64,000 nucleotides of DNA from Rhodobacteraceae bacterium QY30 (GTDB lineage: Bacteria > Pseudomonadota > Alphaproteobacteria > Rhodobacterales > Rhodobacteraceae). The first letter of the stretch is position 1. Each line of letters starts with the position of its first letter. Of this stretch, positions 1 through 7,416 are shown in pieces. A program made the translations under genes and the position numbers. The notes beneath the pieces were generated by a model, which worked only from the letters and a program-made list of their open reading frames with translations, was not told where the DNA came from and searched no databases. The stretch is from positions 682,001-746,000 of the forward strand of contig CP023454.1 in NCBI GenBank assembly GCA_002356635.1, written 5' to 3'.

Positions 1-272
1 TGGACAACAAGGGCGTCTATCTTGAGGTGGTGCCCGGTGAAAAGCTGGTGTTCACCGATGCCTATAGCGAAGGCTGGAAGCCGGCGCCCGACCCCTTCAT
101 GACCGCGATCCTATTGCTGGCGGATGCGCCCGGCGGCGGTACATCCTATACCGCCATTGCCCGGCACCGGACGCCCGAAGCCCGCAAAAGCCATGAGGAC
201 ATGGGCTTTTTCGATGGCTGGGGCACGGTGGTCACGCAGCTGGAAACCTATGCCAAGGGGTTGGGGCGATGA
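1..272 (+). CDS. SRPBCC (AHSA1-type) protein, C-terminal part, cut by window edge
   Basis: The reading frame is open from base 3 and ends at 272, so the start lies outside the window. About 90 residues are visible. They end with the helix typical of AHSA1/START-like (SRPBCC) proteins, GFFDGWGTVVTQLETYA, which follows a segment on ligand-pocket strands (VVPGEKLVFTDAY). This family binds hydrophobic ligands or acts as co-chaperone-like factors; the ligand here cannot be told. The stop overlaps the start of the next SRPBCC gene by four bases (ATGA), so the two are translationally coupled. Confidence 0.85.
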   Translation, partial: DNKGVYLEVVPGEKLVFTDAYSEGWKPAPDPFMTAILLLADAPGGGTSYTAIARHRTPEARKSHEDMGFFDGWGTVVTQLETYAKGLGR

Positions 273-1144
273 CCGCGCGCTTTGAAACGCTGAGTTTCGC
301 GCGGGACGTGGCCGCCCCGGTTGCGACCCTGTGGCAGGCCTGGACAGCGCCGGCCGCGCGTCGGGTCTGGGCCGCGCCGTCGCCTGCCACCACGGTCGAA
401 TTCCTCGACTCTGACCCGCGCGTCGGCGGGCGCGAGGTTTCGCTTTGCCGGGTGGCGGGGCAACCTGACGTGCTGTGCGAAGGCGGCTGGCTGGACCTGC
501 AACCGCAACAGCGCAGCGTCAACCATGAGGTCGTTTCGATCGAGGGCGAACGGCAGTCCGCGGCGCTGGTGACGGCCGAGTTTTCCGCCGCCGGCGCGGG
601 CAGCCGCCTGAACGTCACGGTGCAGTTGTCCTCGCTCCTGCGGGACATGGGGCCGGGCTACGCCGCAGGCTTTGGCGCGGGGCTGGACAACCTGGCCGGC
701 GTGGCCGAACGGACCATGGTGCTGGAACGGATCATCAAGGTGCCCCGCAGTCTGGTCTGGGGCGCATGGATGAACGCCGAAACGCTGCCCCGCTGGTGGG
801 GGCCCGACGGATTTTCCTGCCGGACAAAGCGGATCGACCTTCGCGCCGGCGGTGAGTGGGTCTTTGACATGATCGGTCCCGATGGCGTGGTCTATCCGAA
901 CCACCATCGCTACGGCGAGGTCCGCCCCGAGGACCGGATCAGCTACACGCTGCTTTGGGGCGAGAACGGACCGAAGCACGCCGATGCCTGGGCTTCGTTC
1001 GAGGAGGACGAAGGGCAAACTCGGGTGACGCTGGGCATGATCTTTGCGACAGCCAACGAGTTCCAGACAGCCCGGGGCTTTGGCGCCGAGGCGCTGGGGC
1101 TGCAAACCCTGGGGAAGCTTGCCCGGGCAGTGGGTGCGGACTGA
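269..1144 (+). CDS. Tandem SRPBCC/AHSA1-domain protein
   Basis: The 291-residue protein contains two SRPBCC units, roughly residues 5-148 and 149-291. The second is clearer: ERIIKVPRSLVWGAWMNAE, then LPRWWGPDGF and GGEWVFDMIGPDG, the usual opening strand-helix and WWGP turn of Aha1-homologue proteins. The first half is more divergent. The start overlaps the preceding SRPBCC gene by four bases, so three such domains are encoded in a row. Such genes often sit beside an ArsR-type regulator, which would lie upstream of this window. The precise ligand is unknown. Confidence 0.88.
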   Translation: MTARFETLSFARDVAAPVATLWQAWTAPAARRVWAAPSPATTVEFLDSDPRVGGREVSLCRVAGQPDVLCEGGWLDLQPQQRSVNHEVVSIEGERQSAALVTAEFSAAGAGSRLNVTVQLSSLLRDMGPGYAAGFGAGLDNLAGVAERTMVLERIIKVPRSLVWGAWMNAETLPRWWGPDGFSCRTKRIDLRAGGEWVFDMIGPDGVVYPNHHRYGEVRPEDRISYTLLWGENGPKHADAWASFEEDEGQTRVTLGMIFATANEFQTARGFGAEALGLQTLGKLARAVGAD

Positions 1145-1230
1145 ACCGTCGGGCCGGACGGTGCGGTCCGGTGTCGGGTCCACGGTTTCAGGACCGGCTG
1201 GCTGAAACCTGCCTTTCCCGACCGCGGCGC

Positions 1231-1255
1231 GGAACAATCCTTTCCCCGACCGGTT
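1231..1255 (+). promoter_or_regulatory. Predicted EcfG (general stress) promoter
   Basis: GGAAC at 1231-1235, a 16-base spacer, and GGTT at 1252-1255. This matches the alphaproteobacterial EcfG consensus GGAAC-N16/17-cGTT except for the weakly conserved first base of the -10 element. It lies 46 bases upstream of the ATG at 1302. Confidence 0.62.
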
Positions 1256-1301
1256 CGGGTCCAAACGCCGCCCCCGGACGGGCCAGGGAAAGGATGCAAG
1301 G

Positions 1302-1556
1302 ATGAGCCAGCCAGAAGAAGACCTGACGCGGCAGGTGCGCCGCCATCGCGGTCCCATCCTTGGGTTTGGCATCGTCGTTCTGATCGTGCTGGGGTTCTTC
1401 CTGTGGTGGGTCGGGTATGAGGTCGACCAGTCCGCGCCCGACAACACCCCGGACCAGGCCGGCGAGACAGCCGCCCCGCCCGCATCCGCCGCCCCGCCCG
1501 CCCAGGCGCCGGACCAGCCCGGCGGCGCCCCGGCGCCGGGATCCAAGGTGCCGTGA
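1302..1556 (+). CDS. Small single-pass membrane protein with Pro/Ala-rich tail
   Basis: The 84-residue protein has a charged cytoplasmic N-terminus, one hydrophobic helix at about residues 18-38 (ILGFGIVVLIVLGFFLWWV), and an Ala/Pro/Asp-rich, probably periplasmic tail. No family is recognised. A purine-rich stretch (gggaaagga) precedes the ATG. An EcfG-type promoter sits just upstream, so it is predicted to be induced by general stress. The following isochorismatase-like gene begins 25 bases after its stop and may be cotranscribed. Confidence 0.72.
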   Translation: MSQPEEDLTRQVRRHRGPILGFGIVVLIVLGFFLWWVGYEVDQSAPDNTPDQAGETAAPPASAAPPAQAPDQPGGAPAPGSKVP

Positions 1557-1581
1557 TGGACGATTCCGGGAAGGGCGCGCC

Positions 1582-2208
1582 GTGACCGAAGGCATCGTGC
1601 ATGGCCCCGTCGGACCGGCGACACGGCACATCTGCGTGGACATGCAGCGCATGTTCGCGCAAGGGTCCTGGAAGATTCAATGGATGGCGGCGGTCCTTCC
1701 CCGGATCGCCCGCATCTGCGAACGCCACGCCCCGGCCACGATCTTTACTCGCTTCATCCCGCCCGACAGCCCGGCCGACGCGCAGGGCACCTGGCGGGAC
1801 TATTATGAACGCTGGCCCGAAAAGACCCGCGGCCGGCTGGACCCAGGCCAGTTGGAGCTGGTCGAGGTGCTTGCGGCCTTTGCCCCGCCCGCCCGGCTTT
1901 TCGACAAGGCGGTCTACTCCCCCTGGCTGGACGGCCGGCTGGACCTGTGGCTGACGACGGCGGGCGCGGATTGTGTCGTCATCACCGGCGGCGAGACGGA
2001 CATGTGCGTTCTGTCGACCGTGCTGGGCGCCGTCGACCGGGGGCTGAGGGTGATCCTGGTCAGCGACGCCGTCTGCAGCTCGATCGACAAGACCCATGAT
2101 GCGATCATGGCGCTTTACCGCACGCGTTTCGGCGTCCAGATCGAGACGCTGACGACCGAGGCCCTGCTGGACCTGTGGCCGCGGACGCCCGACCTGGCCG
2201 CACCGTAA
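1582..2208 (+). CDS. Cysteine hydrolase, isochorismatase family
   Basis: The 208-residue protein has the Asp-Lys-Cys catalytic set of isochorismatase-like hydrolases: Asp20 in CVDMQRMF, Lys109 in FDKAVYSPW, and Cys142 in GGETDMCVLST. Such enzymes hydrolyse amide or vinyl-ether bonds, as in nicotinamidase and isochorismatase; the substrate here is not predictable. The GTG at 1582 is chosen because GGGAAGG lies eight bases upstream. The frame stays open further upstream, but that part runs inside the preceding small gene. Confidence 0.85.
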   Translation: MTEGIVHGPVGPATRHICVDMQRMFAQGSWKIQWMAAVLPRIARICERHAPATIFTRFIPPDSPADAQGTWRDYYERWPEKTRGRLDPGQLELVEVLAAFAPPARLFDKAVYSPWLDGRLDLWLTTAGADCVVITGGETDMCVLSTVLGAVDRGLRVILVSDAVCSSIDKTHDAIMALYRTRFGVQIETLTTEALLDLWPRTPDLAAP

Positions 2209-2226
2209 ACGCCCGAAACCCTGCCG

Positions 2227-2252
2227 GGAACCGCCCTGATGGCTGGCGCGTT
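2227..2252 (+). promoter_or_regulatory. Predicted EcfG promoter for cfa
   Basis: GGAAC at 2227-2231, a 17-base spacer, and CGTT at 2249-2252 match the full consensus. The -10 element lies 46 bases before the ATG at 2299. It also falls inside the longer alternative reading frame that begins at 2239, which argues for the shorter start. Confidence 0.65.
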
Positions 2253-2298
2253 GTCCAAAAGGCCGTGGCGCGCCCGCCACGTGGATTGTGGGGATGTC

Positions 2299-3546
2299 AT
2301 GTGGTCGAACCTGTTGCACCTTCGGCTTTGCAGGCTGATCCGGAAGGGAACGCTGGCACTGACCGGTCCTGACGGCTCCACGCATCTTTTCGGAACCGGA
2401 GAGCCGCAGGTAAACGTCCGCTACACCGATCCCCGGCTTCCGCGCCGCCTGGTCCTCAACCCCGAACTGGCGCTGGGCGAGGCCTATACCGACGGCCTGC
2501 TGTCGATCGAGGGGGACGATCTGTATGGCCTTCTGGCGCTGTTGATCGAGAACCATCCCGATTACCGCCACGCCAGCAGCGTCCGGCTGGACCGAATTCT
2601 TCAGGCGGGACTGCAACGCCTTCAGCAATACAATCCCGTCAGGCGATCGCGCCACAACGTGGCGCATCACTATGACCTGTCCAATGACTTCTTCGAGCTG
2701 TTTCTGGACAGCGACATGCAGTATTCCTGCGCCTACTTTCCCACCCCCGATGCGACGCTGGAGGAAGCTCAGGCTGCCAAGAAGAACCATATCGCGCGCA
2801 AGCTGCTGCTGGCGCCGGGGATGCGGGTTCTGGACATAGGCTGCGGGTGGGGCGGGCTTGCGATTTCGCTGGCGCGGGATCATGGCGTTCATGTCACCGG
2901 TGTCACGCTTTCCCGGAACCAGCACCGGCTGGCTACGGAACGCGTCGAACGGGCCGGCCTGTCTGGACAGGTGGACATCCGCCTGATGGACTATCGCAGC
3001 GTTACCGGCGAATTCGACCGGATTGTATCCGTGGGCATGTTCGAACACGTCGGCGTGCCGCAATATGACACCTTCTTCCAGGTCATTCGCAACCGGTTGG
3101 CGGAAACCGGGGTGGCGATGATCCACACGATCGGCAGAGCCGCTCCTCCGGCCAGCACCGGTCCGTGGATCCGCAAGTACATCTTCCCGGGCGGCTATGT
3201 TCCGGCCCTGTCCGAAGTGATGGGGCCAGTCGAACGACACGACCTTTGGACCACCGACATCGAGGTCTGGCGAATGCATTACGCCCGCACCCTGGCCCAT
3301 TGGCGGCAGCGGTTCGAAGACAAGCTCGACCAGGTCCGCGCGATGTATGATGACCGCTTCTGCAGGATGTGGCGATTTTACCTGATCGCTTCGGAACTGT
3401 CCTTCAGCCTCGGGCGGCAAGTGGTGTTCCAGATGCAGTTTTCGCGCGACCAGGAGGCCGTGCCTCTGACCCGCGATTATCTTTACCCGCAAGCCGTGCC
3501 GGCAGAACGTCAGCCAGCCCGCCGCGACCTGCGCAAGATCGTCTGA
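2299..3546 (+). CDS. cfa: Cyclopropane-fatty-acyl-phospholipid synthase
   Basis: The 415-residue enzyme transfers a methylene group from S-adenosylmethionine to the double bond of phospholipid acyl chains at the membrane. The SAM-binding motif VLDIGCGWGG is at about residues 177-186, preceded by HYDLSNDFFELFLD and the conserved QYSCAYF. The C-terminal half (GGYVPALSEV, WRMHYARTLAHW) is typical of the family, and length is normal. Start 2299 is preferred over 2239: it has GGGG six bases upstream and follows the putative EcfG promoter. Cyclopropanation fits a stress-hardening role. Confidence 0.95.
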   Translation: MWSNLLHLRLCRLIRKGTLALTGPDGSTHLFGTGEPQVNVRYTDPRLPRRLVLNPELALGEAYTDGLLSIEGDDLYGLLALLIENHPDYRHASSVRLDRILQAGLQRLQQYNPVRRSRHNVAHHYDLSNDFFELFLDSDMQYSCAYFPTPDATLEEAQAAKKNHIARKLLLAPGMRVLDIGCGWGGLAISLARDHGVHVTGVTLSRNQHRLATERVERAGLSGQVDIRLMDYRSVTGEFDRIVSVGMFEHVGVPQYDTFFQVIRNRLAETGVAMIHTIGRAAPPASTGPWIRKYIFPGGYVPALSEVMGPVERHDLWTTDIEVWRMHYARTLAHWRQRFEDKLDQVRAMYDDRFCRMWRFYLIASELSFSLGRQVVFQMQFSRDQEAVPLTRDYLYPQAVPAERQPARRDLRKIV

Positions 3547-3565
3547 TGTGTGCGGCCCCAATGCA

Positions 3566-3597
3566 AAAGGCCCCGTCCGGCGGACGGGGCCTTTCTT
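3566..3597. terminator. Bidirectional intrinsic terminator between convergent genes
   Basis: A GC-rich hairpin (GGCCCCGTCC / GGACGGGGCC, loop GGC) is flanked by an A run on the left and a T-rich run on the right. It can therefore end transcription of cfa on the plus strand and the DUF892 gene on the minus strand. Confidence 0.8.
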
Positions 3598-3614
3598 TGG
3601 CGCAGGAACGCGGA

Positions 3615-4109
3615 TCAGGCGGCCAGCGCCGACTGGTTGATCGAGGCTTCGGCCAGATCAGTCAGCGATTTGTCGGTTTCTTCTTCCTCGGCCAGGGTTT
3701 CCTTCAGCAGCGACACGATCTCGCGCTGCCCCATCAGGTCGGCCCAGGTGCAAAGGGTGCCGTAGCGGGTGATCTCATAATGCTCCACCGCCTGGGCCGC
3801 TGCCAGAAGGCCCGCATCCAGTGCGGCGCTGCCCTTGTAGCTGTCCAGAATCTCCTGGCCTTCCTCCAGAATGCCGTCGATCGCCGGGCAGGTCTTGCCC
3901 TGGGCGCGCTTGCCCATCAGCTCGAACACTTGTTGCAGGCGGTCCACCTGCATCTCGGTCTGTTCGAGGTGCTTTTCGAACGCGGCGCGCAGGTCGCCCG
4001 ATTGGGTTCCGCGGATCATCTTGGGAAGGGCCCGCAGGATCTGACGCTCGGCGTAGTAGATGTCGCGCAGGCCTTCATGGAACAGGTCTTCCAGGGTCTT
4101 GGTCTTCAT
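3615..4109 (-). CDS. DUF892 (YciE/YciF) ferritin-like stress protein
   Basis: The 164-residue protein has the DUF892 signature: KTLEDLFHEGLRDIYYAERQ, then KHLEQTEMQVDRL and HYEITRYGTL, with Glu/His residues spaced as in a four-helix ferritin-like diiron bundle. Family members are stress-induced and often adjoin KGG-type stress genes, as here. ATG 4109 has GGAGAG eight bases upstream; an in-frame ATG at 4133 lacks one. No EcfG-type promoter was found in its own leader. Confidence 0.9.
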   Translation of the reverse strand: MKTKTLEDLFHEGLRDIYYAERQILRALPKMIRGTQSGDLRAAFEKHLEQTEMQVDRLQQVFELMGKRAQGKTCPAIDGILEEGQEILDSYKGSAALDAGLLAAAQAVEHYEITRYGTLCTWADLMGQREIVSLLKETLAEEEETDKSLTDLAEASINQSALAA

Positions 4110-4162
4110 CGTCTCACTCTCCGTGGGTTGCATCCTGCGCCTGATGCGCGGGGGAAATGATC

Positions 4163-4201
4163 GAAAAAAGCAGGGTGCCGGGATCGATTTCCCGGCACCC
4201 C
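4163..4201 (-). terminator. Intrinsic terminator of the Ser/Arg/Asp repeat gene
   Basis: On the minus strand, GGGTGCCGGGA pairs with TCCCGGCACCC and is followed by a run of six T (the A run at 4164-4169). It lies 13 bases past the stop of the gene ending at 4214. Confidence 0.8.
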
Positions 4202-4213
4202 GTTCAGCAGGGG

Positions 4214-5146
4214 TTAGCGATTGCGCCAGCCGCGGCGCGACGCTTCCGAATGGCCTTCGGAATCGCCGAACCAGCCGCCTTGGCCGCGGTCGCGGCTGCT
4301 GTCATCACGCGACGAGCGCGAGGACGACGAACGCGAGGACGACCGCCGGTCATCATCGTCGTAGCGGGACGACGAGCGCGATCCGCCGTTGCCACGGTCT
4401 TCGCGGTGTTCCCAACCCAGACGCGCAGCTTCCGAATGGCCTTCCGGATCCCCGAACCAGCCGCCTTGGCCGCGGTCATCGCTGTAATCGTCATCGCGCG
4501 ACGAGCGCGACGAGGACGAGCGCGACGAGGAACGGCGGTCATCATCGTCATAACGCGAGGAGGAGGAGCGCGATCCCCGACGGTCATCGTCATCGGAACG
4601 GGACGACGAGCGCGACGAGCCGCGACGATCATCATCGTCATAGCGCGACGAGGACCGCGAACCGCCACCGCGGCCGTTGCCGCCGCGGTCTTCGCGATGT
4701 TCCCAGCCCAGGCGCGCCGCTTCCGAATGACCTTCCGGATCGCCGAACCAGCCGCCTTGGCCGCGGTCATCGCTGTAGTCGTCATCCCGCGACGAACGCG
4801 ACGAGGAGGAACGTGACGAGCGACGGTCGTCATCGTCGTCATAGCGCGACGACCTCGAGGAGGACGAACGTCCGCCACGGTCATCGTCATCGCTCATGAA
4901 ACGGCCATAGCGGTCGCGTTCGGGCATTCCGCGGGACGAACCCGACGAACGTCCGCCGCGATCGTCGTCGCTGGTGAACCGGCCGTAACGATCGCGATCC
5001 TGATCGCGGCCCGACGAGCGGCGATCATCATCGTCGCGCGAACTGGAGCTGCGAGAACCGCCGGACGAGCGCCCGCCGCGATCATCGTCGTCGCTCATGA
5101 AGCGACCGTATTCGTCTCTTTCGCGATAGTTCGAATTCCTGTTCAT
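4214..5146 (-). CDS. Ser/Arg/Asp-rich repeat protein with WFGDxEGHSEAxRxGW motifs (KGG-like)
   Basis: This 310-residue, highly charged protein is probably mostly disordered. It has three copies of an RDxYGRFxSDDD motif (about residues 9-21, 51-62, 77-88) followed by three copies of GQGGWFGDxEGHSEAxRxGW (129-148, 226-245, 288-307). Between them are poly-Ser/Arg and poly-Asp blocks. The second motif resembles the KGG/GsiB-type stress repeat in spacing of Gly, His and Arg, but I infer this only by eye. ATG 5146 has GGAGAA upstream. Its leader carries an EcfG-type promoter, and a terminator follows. Confidence 0.8.
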   Translation of the reverse strand: MNRNSNYRERDEYGRFMSDDDDRGGRSSGGSRSSSSRDDDDRRSSGRDQDRDRYGRFTSDDDRGGRSSGSSRGMPERDRYGRFMSDDDDRGGRSSSSRSSRYDDDDDRRSSRSSSSRSSRDDDYSDDRGQGGWFGDPEGHSEAARLGWEHREDRGGNGRGGGSRSSSRYDDDDRRGSSRSSSRSDDDDRRGSRSSSSRYDDDDRRSSSRSSSSRSSRDDDYSDDRGQGGWFGDPEGHSEAARLGWEHREDRGNGGSRSSSRYDDDDRRSSSRSSSSRSSRDDSSRDRGQGGWFGDSEGHSEASRRGWRNR

Positions 5147-5201
5147 CTCGGTTCTCCGATGTTGAGAGAGCGGATCGACACAGACCCGCCGCGGGGTCCA
5201 G

Positions 5202-5226
5202 AACCGGCAGTCCGGGGGTTTGTTCC
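5202..5226 (-). promoter_or_regulatory. Predicted EcfG promoter for the repeat-protein gene
   Basis: On the minus strand: GGAAC (5226-5222), 16 bases, GGTT (5205-5202). It lies 56 bases upstream of the ATG at 5146. Confidence 0.6.
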
Positions 5227-5292
5227 TGCCGCCCGGGCCGCGTGAAAGGACCGGGGGCGGTTGCGCGGGAATCTGCCGGGCCTTGGGAAAGT

Positions 5293-5319
5293 CACCGGCC
5301 GGAGGTTTTCCGGCCGGTG
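5293..5319 (-). terminator. Strong hairpin after the prion-like gene
   Basis: CACCGGCCGG pairs with CCGGCCGGTG about 20 bases past the stop at 5339. The following T tract is weak (actttccc), so termination is likely but not certain. Confidence 0.45.
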
Positions 5320-5338
5320 GAATCGCTTGGGGAAGGTG

Positions 5339-6421
5339 TCAGGACTTCTTCGACGATTCGTCGTGCTTGCCGCCCTGGTGCTGCGACTGCTGCCCCGAGC
5401 TCGAGGACTGGCCCGACTGCTGGCCGCCGGTCTGGCCACCCTGCGCCTGCTGGCTGGTGCCCTGACGGTTCTTGCGCCATTCGTCGAAGTCCGAGTCGAA
5501 CTTCTTCTGCCGTTCCGAATTGAAGGTCTGATACTCCTCGTCATAGGAGCTCATCTTCCGGTTGCGCCAGTTCTGGTAGTGCGGGTCGTTGATGTGGCGG
5601 TTCTGGTCGCTGAACTGGCCCTGCTGCCCGCTGCCGAAATGCTCACCGGACTGACCGCCCGATCCCGACATCCCGCCATACTGGCTGTAGCCCGAGCCGG
5701 AAGCCGCGCCGTAATGGCCGCCCTGACTCATGCTCCCTTGGCCGTAGCTGCCCTGACCGTAGCTGCCCTGGCCGCCGAACTCATGCTGGCCGTGCTGGCC
5801 CTGACCATACGAACCCTGGTTCTGGCCGGCGCCATACTGGCCGCCGTACGATCCCTGGCCGTAATAGCCCGTGCCATAGGCGCCCTGGCCAAAGTGCCCG
5901 CCCTGACCCTGGCTTTGCTGGCCGTATTGCCCGCTCTGGCCATACTGGCCGGGGTTGTACTGACCGCTCTGGCCATACTGCCCCTGCACGTGCTGGGCTT
6001 GGCCATAGCTGCCCTGACCGCCGTACTGACCATACTGACCCTGCCCATAGCGGCCCTGATCCTGGCGGCCCTGTTCACCTTGCCAACCACCGGATTGCCA
6101 TCCGCGGTCTTGCCAGCGTTCCTGGCCGTATTCGGAACGGGGTTCATCATAACCGCGGCTCCGGCCATAGTTCTGGCTTCCGTAGCTTCCGTAGCCCTGG
6201 GCGGCGCGGCCTTCATCCTCGTCCATGCCGCGTCCACGACCGCGGTCGCCGCGACCGCTGCTCATCTCGTCCCGGCTGCGGGAGCTTCCGCCAAAATCGC
6301 GCGAACGCTCACGCCAGTCGCTCTGGCCGCCCCGGCCACTGCGCAGATCGCGGTCATCGTCGCGGTCGCTGCTGCTGCTGCGGCGCATGCGGTCGTCGTC
6401 GTCATCATATCTGCTGGGCAT
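5339..6421 (-). CDS. Gly/Tyr/Gln-rich prion-like low-complexity protein with conserved C-terminal helix region (SWFGD-like)
   Basis: The 360-residue protein has four zones. Residues 1-75 are Arg/Asp/Ser-rich with an RGRGRG box. Residues 76-265 are almost wholly Gly, Tyr, Gln and Ser, with about twenty YGQ/YGG units such as GQGSYGQGSYGQG. Residues 271-320 form a charged, probably helical segment (HYQNWRNRKMSSYDEEY, FDSDFDEWRKNRQ) resembling the C-terminus of SWFGD-type proteins. A Gln/Ser tail ends it. No signal peptide or membrane helix is seen. ATG 6421 is chosen for GGAGAG upstream. The gene has an EcfG-type promoter and sits behind a NepR-like gene. Confidence 0.8.
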   Translation of the reverse strand: MPSRYDDDDDRMRRSSSSDRDDDRDLRSGRGGQSDWRERSRDFGGSSRSRDEMSSGRGDRGRGRGMDEDEGRAAQGYGSYGSQNYGRSRGYDEPRSEYGQERWQDRGWQSGGWQGEQGRQDQGRYGQGQYGQYGGQGSYGQAQHVQGQYGQSGQYNPGQYGQSGQYGQQSQGQGGHFGQGAYGTGYYGQGSYGGQYGAGQNQGSYGQGQHGQHEFGGQGSYGQGSYGQGSMSQGGHYGAASGSGYSQYGGMSGSGGQSGEHFGSGQQGQFSDQNRHINDPHYQNWRNRKMSSYDEEYQTFNSERQKKFDSDFDEWRKNRQGTSQQAQGGQTGGQQSGQSSSSGQQSQHQGGKHDESSKKS

Positions 6422-6495
6422 ATCTCTCTCCAAATTTTGACGATGCCGGATGGATGGCCGACCTTCGGTCTCCGTCACGGCCCGGCAGCGTCACA

Positions 6496-6520
6496 AACTG
6501 GAGGAAGCGGAGTATGTTCC
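6496..6520 (-). promoter_or_regulatory. Predicted EcfG promoter for the prion-like gene
   Basis: On the minus strand: GGAAC (6520-6516), 16 bases, AGTT (6499-6496). The GTT core is kept and the weakly conserved first base is A. It lies about 75 bases upstream of the ATG at 6421. Confidence 0.5.
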
Positions 6521-6607
6521 CGCGCCCGCGCGACCTTTGTCAGCGTCGCGGGTTCGTTCCGGCGGGATCGCGCTGGTTGTGCGGGGATCGGGGTATCCCC
6601 CGGCGAT

Positions 6608-6787
6608 TCACGCCTTTTCGTCGCCGGGAACCGGGGCCGATTTCATCTTGCGGCCCGCCAGGGCATCGCCCAACTGTTGCGCCAGCTTGCGGATCCGCTC
6701 GGGCACCTCTTCCTGGGAGATCGACTCCACAAGATCCTCTGCCGCCTTGCGCAGAAGTTGGTCACGATCTGGATTCGCTCGAGCCAT
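6608..6787 (-). CDS. Small NepR-like protein (possible anti-sigma factor)
   Basis: The 59-residue protein has the pattern LLRKAAEDLVESI, then EEVPERIRKLAQQLGDAL. This resembles the NepR core, in which a helix is followed by E-x-VPDRF-x-x-L-x-x-L and a second helix. NepR holds EcfG inactive until phosphorylated PhyR titrates it. A NepR role fits the nearby EcfG-type sigma gene, but no phyR gene is in this window, and in many relatives nepR adjoins ecfG and phyR directly. The match is by eye only. The Shine-Dalgarno is weak. Confidence 0.5.
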   Translation of the reverse strand: MARANPDRDQLLRKAAEDLVESISQEEVPERIRKLAQQLGDALAGRKMKSAPVPGDEKA

Positions 6788-6993
6788 CGCCTTGGTTTCC
6801 GATGTTGGTTGCCCGTTCAGGAATACCGCAAAACCTGGCGGTAAACAGGTGCTGCCACCGTTTTTGTCGTTCCCTGAATGGTCCCTGTCGCTAATTGGAA
6901 ACAATGGAACGGGAACAACTCGTCCGTTCAGGAATTGCTTTTCAAAGGGCCGACGCCCCTTTGGCAAGCGCCCGCAGATAAAGGAGCGATCCG

Positions 6994-7368
6994 ATGGCTG
7001 CCCGTCCCAGACGTGCCGTCCCCCCGCCCAGCCCGCACCAGCCGGTGTTCCTGCGAACCGTCGCGCGGCGCCTGACGGACCCGACCCGCCCCAGCGATCC
7101 GGTCCCGGACCCGAAGCCAGATCCGGCGCCCGATCCCGCGCCCGGCACACCTGCGCCGGGGCAGCCGGGCCCGGGCAAGCCGGGGCCGATCGCCCCGCCC
7201 GACCTGCCGGATACACGGCCGGATCCGATACCCACTCCTGAAACCGATCCCCAGCCCATACCCGCCCATGACCCGCCGGGAACCGTTCCGCCGGTCTGGA
7301 GCCAGGGATTGATGCTGGAAATCCTGTTGGGAGAAATCTCGGGCGACCAGATGGAAGTCCGGGCCTGA
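6994..7368 (+). CDS. Proline-rich hypothetical protein
   Basis: The 124-residue protein has a basic N-terminal segment and a central stretch (about residues 28-98) very rich in Pro with Asp and Gly (PDPKPDPAPDPAPG-type). It ends with a short amphipathic segment, LMLEILLGEISGDQMEV. No signal peptide is seen, so the protein is probably cytosolic or associated with other macromolecules. AAAGGAG lies upstream of ATG 6994. It is divergent from the NepR-like gene across a 206-base gap. No function is recognised. Confidence 0.65.
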   Translation: MAARPRRAVPPPSPHQPVFLRTVARRLTDPTRPSDPVPDPKPDPAPDPAPGTPAPGQPGPGKPGPIAPPDLPDTRPDPIPTPETDPQPIPAHDPPGTVPPVWSQGLMLEILLGEISGDQMEVRA

Positions 7369-7373
7369 AGGAT

Positions 7374-7404
7374 GGGGCGGTTCGTCAGGAACCGCCCCTT
7401 TCTC
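7374..7404 (+). terminator. Intrinsic terminator of the proline-rich gene
   Basis: GGGGCGGTTC pairs with GAACCGCCCC (loop GTCAG), followed by TTTCTC. It lies immediately downstream of the stop at 7368 and between convergent genes. Confidence 0.65.
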
Positions 7405-7416
7405 ATGCAGCCGCCG

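Noticed and set aside
943-3561. 872-codon open frame on the minus strand opposite the SRPBCC, isochorismatase-like and cfa genes
   Set aside because: High GC makes long antisense frames common. Its translation has no known domain, whereas the plus-strand genes have clear motifs.
4214-5146. Tandem direct repeats that might be a CRISPR or VNTR array
   Set aside because: Repeat units are in frame, vary in length, encode a conserved protein pattern and lack spacers.
6849-6873. GGAAC site upstream of the NepR-like gene as a ninth EcfG promoter
   Set aside because: No nGTT occurs 16-17 bases downstream; the spacing to the next TGTT is 21.
6906-6928. GGAAC...CGTT upstream of the proline-rich gene as an EcfG promoter
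   Set aside because: The spacer is 14 bases, outside the 16-17 range.
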